Origin: Suillus spraguei
Lineage: Eukaryota > Basidiomycota > Agaricomycetes > Boletales > Suillaceae
NCBI GenBank assembly: GCA_016800925.1
Contig: JABCPU010000410.1
Coordinates: 1 to 57,873 of the forward strand
Length of the DNA: 57,873 nucleotides
Direction of reading: 5' to 3'
Shown: positions 54,233 through 57,873 of the stretch, one piece after another
How positions within the stretch are numbered: the stretch's first letter is position 1
Layout: every line of letters starts with the position of its first letter
The notes under the pieces: generated by a model
The model's input: the letters and a program-made list of their open reading frames with translations, nothing else
What the model was told of the DNA's origin: nothing
The model's database searches: none
Made by a program: the position numbers and the translations under genes

Positions 54233-56844
54233 ATGACTTGCGTTGTGAACACTATTCCTGCTGATCACACGAAACCCATTAGCTCAGAAGACAACCAATG
54301 TGGCGAGGAGCGGCCAGAGGACTCGGTTTTGGATTTCAAAAATGTCCCAGTGCTGACGCCAGAACAGGAGAAGAAACTGTGGAGAAAGATTGACCTGCGG
54401 ATAATGCCTATCCTCAGTTTGATGTATCTTCTGGCTTTCCTTGACAGAAGTGCGTAGTGATCGCAATAGTTGGCATCGAATGTATTCCTTACTTTTCAGC
54501 AGGTAACATCGGTAACGCGAGGTTGGAGGGGATCATGACTCAGCTGGACCTCACTGGAGACAGATTCAACATTGCATTGGTACGTAATGTGTGGCTTTTT
54601 GTTCACGATATTGTCAATCTTACAGCTGGATGCAGATAATGTTTATTATAGTAAGTATTGTTATTCTATCAGGTGTCCGATTTTTTTTTGAAGAGCCGTA
54701 AAGCCATACTGCCTGTTTGAATGCCCCGCTAAGTTCGTTTGGGACCCAATGTATTGGTTATTTGCGCTCTGACTGCAACCTCAGCCTGGTTCTTAAAGTG
54801 TTCAGGCCATCCAGGTAAGTGTTCATGTTAACCATTGAGTGCTGCATGACTGACTCTGTATTCGAGGTGGCTTCCAGGGATAAATGTAAGTCTTGCATTT
54901 ATGACGGCTGGATTTGTCTCAAGCTCGACAGCTTGTATGGGGGTGGTTATGTGCGCCGTTCAGTCCTGATACGCTGATATTGCTGAAGAAACCTATCTCC
55001 AGGACACTCATGGCTTTCGTGAAGACGTAAGATTGGGCAAACGTCGCCAATTTTCGACTTGATATTGACCTTGCATGCCAGATACCCTCAGCTTGTTGGA
55101 GTACGAATCTGCCTTGGTATTACTGAGGCAGGTTTGTTCCCTGGCGTGGTTTATTAGTGAGTATAGTGAAGAGCTTTTGCAGGACATTACTGATAAATCT
55201 GTAGCCTTACTTTTGGTATCCGAGACACATGTTACAATACCGAAGTAAGTATCCTGTATTTGGTTGTTCGTTTGGAATGTTGAAGTGCTCCCATAGTTGG
55301 CTTGTTTTTTGGTGCTGCAACAGTTGCAGGTTTGTTGTCTCGCTACATCGTCGGGATTTTAATTGTGAAATAAATTTCAGGTGCTTTCTCCGGTTTACTA
55401 GCCTTTGGGATTGGTTACATGGGCGGTATAGGGGGACTCGAAGCATGGTCTTGGATCTTTGTGAGCCCGTTTATGGTCAATGTCAGGAATGATGCTCAAA
55501 AATCCATGCAGATGCTTGAAGGCCTTCTAACGATAGTTGTAGCCATCATTGCTTTCTTTGGTGAGTGTAGTGCGTGTTTGATAACACAGAGGACTCATAC
55601 ATATACAATCGCTCAGTTTTGGTCGACTTTCCGAGCACAGCTAAGTTCCTGACCCAGGAAGAGCGTGCTTTTGTTGTCTGGAAGAAAAGTGGGTGGAGTA
55701 ATAGATTTTGAGAAAGCAGATATGATTTGGATTTCTTTCAGAATATGATAATTCATCAGTCGGTGAGGACGAGAGGTTTATGACCAGGCACGTGTGGGCC
55801 GCGCTCAGAGACTGGCAGGTAAAATGCTAATTATCCTGGGCTTTGTCGTTTCCGTGCCTCAACTAACTTGTCAGATCTGGCTTCATATCTTCATGTACAT
55901 ATCAATCGTTGTACCTCGTAAGTGACACATCTTTGTTGTTTAGCGACAGTAGAAGTTAACTTGATCACTCCCAGTATATGGCATCACCCTGTTTCTCCCG
56001 TAAGTCGAATGTTAGATCTTCGAAGATGGTGTTTCACCTATTTGTGCCAGAACGATCATCAACAGGTCTGTCATGACGAGCTGATTTGATCCGTTTATTC
56101 AATTGCATTCAGCTTTGGATATAATGTACCGGTCAGCCAGTTGCTCACTGTGCCACCATATGTCGCCGCAAGTCAGTTTTCTTTTCTATCTGCAATCTCA
56201 CGCATTAACATGTTCTATTTAGCTCTCGCATTGCTTGTCTTTGCGCACTACTCGGACAAGTTGAAAATGCGATACCCTTTCATTCTTGTTGGCTATACAA
56301 TGTGTCTCATCGGCTTTTCGATAAACATATCCGCCGCACCCGTTGGTGTCAAGTACTTTGGCACTTCTTCATTGTCATAGGAAGCTATGCAGCATTCCCT
56401 GGTGTCATTTCTTGGTATATCATTATCAGTCGCATCATGACTAAGGTTGACATATAGTAATGAAGGCTCGGAAACAATCTCTCCGGCCAGTACAAGAGAG
56501 GTGTTGGCATGGCCTTCGAAATGAGCATAGGAAATTTCAGCGGTATAATTGCAGCCAGCATCTATAGATTGCAAGACGAACCTCGTTTTATTTTGGGGCG
56601 TAAGTTGACTTTGATGACATGGCTCGCACTGGCTAACCCTTCTTTTCCAGATGCAGTGGAACTCATGTTCATCGGGATTGGACTCATATTTTTGCCGATT
56701 TTGGTGTTCATTTACAAGAGGATCAACGCCCAACGTGACGCTGCCGAACACCTCGCAACGGAACGGGGAGAGAAAGTGCAATATTCGATACAGGAATTGC
56801 GGGAGCTGGGGGACCGTGCGCCTGACTTCAGATACACGATATAA
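54233..56844 (+). CDS. Dal5-type MFS permease (anion:cation symporter family)
   Basis: ATG at 54233 (MTCVVNTIPADHTKPISSED), stop TAA at 56842-56844, with about 17 short exons. Key segments: IDLRIMPILSLMYLLAFLDR, NIGNARLEGIMTQLDLTGDR, PYCLFECPA, VRICLGITEAGLFPGVVYY, IGLFFGAATVAG, LLAFGIGYMGGIGGLEAWSW, VDFPSTAKFLTQEERAFVVW, PVSQLLTVPPYVAA, DKLKMRYPFILVGYTMCLIG, FEMSIGNFSGIIAASIYRLQ and a charged C-terminal tail ending RAPDFRYTI. Twelve helices; the family imports allantoate, nicotinate, pantothenate or similar carboxylates, and the substrate here cannot be told. Two T-runs are one base short (about 55211, ACTTTTGG; about 56364, CACTTCTTC), breaking the frame between otherwise perfect splice sites. 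Confidence 0.88.
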
Positions 56845-57873
56845 GCAGGAAAGAAGTTGTGCGTGTAATATGCTTCTCATCACCTGGTATCGAGAATACA
56901 ATCCTCGCAAAGAATTCATGTTTATTATGTCTAACTGAATATACGTCTCAGTGGGAGATTGTATAGTTGCCCCAGCGAGCAGATCATTGGTATCATACTT
57001 GGCTGGACGTTGTCGGAGACATACGGCAATAGTCATAATGCGAGCGCGGCCTGTATGTTGATACCTGGCTACCGTGAACGTGATCGTAGACGAAAATTGT
57101 GAAATGTTACAGGGGGCACAAACAATATTACTATAATGGCTACCAAAACACTGGCCAAGGTACCACAATAATAACTAGAAGATCTACTTATGTAGGCAAA
57201 CATCAATAATCTTCCCCCAGCTAGTACCCTCCAGGCCGTTCCATTAGGAACTTTGGGGGCCAGTGACGGATACATACACGTTGGGTACTACCAACTCTTA
57301 TATTGTCTTCCACAATGAGTATTTCGACAACGAGGAAGATAATCTGGAGACTAGGAATGAAATTTTCGTTGTTGGCTGTGTTCTTGATTCGTACTATCAT
57401 CACTCGATAGACCAACTAGCAGTTACACTTGTAAAGACCCTCATAATATAGAAATGATATGTCAGCTGTGGAGAGACCAGACTAACGAAGTCGCTGGATC
57501 GTTGTGGACGAGTAGTGCATGTCTGCCGGTCGCTGAGGAACTTCTAGATGTGTGTCATTGAATGATCATATTCAACATCATCATCGCCAAGACTCGAGCT
57601 GAACTCGAACTCGAACAGACCAACAATGGAAGATCGGAGAGATCGTACTACTAATACCCTATCATTATGCGGTGGGATGCAAGGGATGAAAGAGTACACA
57701 GTCGAGGATTCCCCAAGGCCTCCCTCAGAGACTGATGTGTATTATGAGCGACCGTAACACAAGAGGTCGCAGTATAAAACCAGGCTTCATCACAACACAG
57801 GCGTCCTCGGGGTTCCATTATGCCGCAGAGGCGACCGTGACCTTTCAGGAGACGCAAATGGTGGTGAAAACAG
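56845..57873. other. Intergenic, no gene recognised
   Basis: Short frames on both strands only. The last ~300 bases include GAGCTGAACTCGAACTCGAA and a possible start of another gene, but nothing identifiable. Confidence 0.3.

Noticed and set aside
56293..57168. 291-codon minus-strand frame
   Set aside because: It is antisense to the permease's last exons; no domain is visible and the plus strand is clearly coding.
1..57873. tRNA or rRNA genes
   Set aside because: I saw no convincing cloverleaf or rRNA-conserved sequence on reading; a tRNAscan run was not possible.

Overview
The window comes from a filamentous basidiomycete, most likely an agaricomycete mushroom-forming fungus. The cellular genes have many short introns (about 45-60 bp, GT-AG with one GC-AG). 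The transposon repertoire (Plavaka/KDZ, Tnp2-like, chromodomain Ty3/Gypsy, Ty1/Copia, Helitron) and the multi-pass membrane family at 43.9-45.1 kb are typical of that class. I cannot name genus or species from sequence alone.

The first ~39.7 kb is almost entirely mobile or repetitive DNA. Positions 1-9976 look like one ~10-kb element with long inverted ends. It has no convincing gene and is filled with two satellite families, a small CACTC-ended inverted-repeat element and fragments of a ~1.2-kb LTR family. It sits beside relics on the minus strand: an unrecognised multi-exon protein (9977-11250), a 5'-truncated copy of enhancer of polycomb (EPL1, 11287-12395) and a Plavaka-type transposase (12934-17967). 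The transposase is interrupted by two solo LTRs with exact 5-bp target duplications. A Tnp2-like transposase fragment follows (18.4-19.3 kb). It is cut by a Copia element whose 5' LTR is itself split by a 1.17-kb Helitron-like insertion.

From 23978 to 34962 lie two copies of a minus-strand Ty3/Gypsy chromovirus. One is end to end (27387-34962, both LTRs) and the other is half-length. Each carries an extra ORF downstream of the integrase, in the position where other elements keep env, with two tandem zinc-knuckle motifs. In the full-length copy this ORF is open for 490 codons although gag and pol are broken. It is the most interesting coding feature of the window. Another full-length LTR, a Helitron helicase fragment, one copy of a 240-bp LTR family and scrambled LTR pieces complete the repeat region.

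From ~40 kb on the window carries cellular genes: a VIT/VWA protein (minus), a 7-TM-like membrane protein (plus, frameshifted), an UNC93-like MFS protein (minus), the ribosome-biogenesis factor YTM1 (plus) and a Dal5-type MFS permease (plus). A second copy of the 240-bp solo LTR lies between the last two. Four of these five genes, including the normally essential YTM1, need single-base insertions, mostly at homopolymers, to read through. This points to sequencing or assembly deletions rather than five independent pseudogenes. In contrast, several stop codons in the transposons are explained by C-to-T or G-to-A changes, as expected from cytosine-methylation decay or RIP-like mutation.
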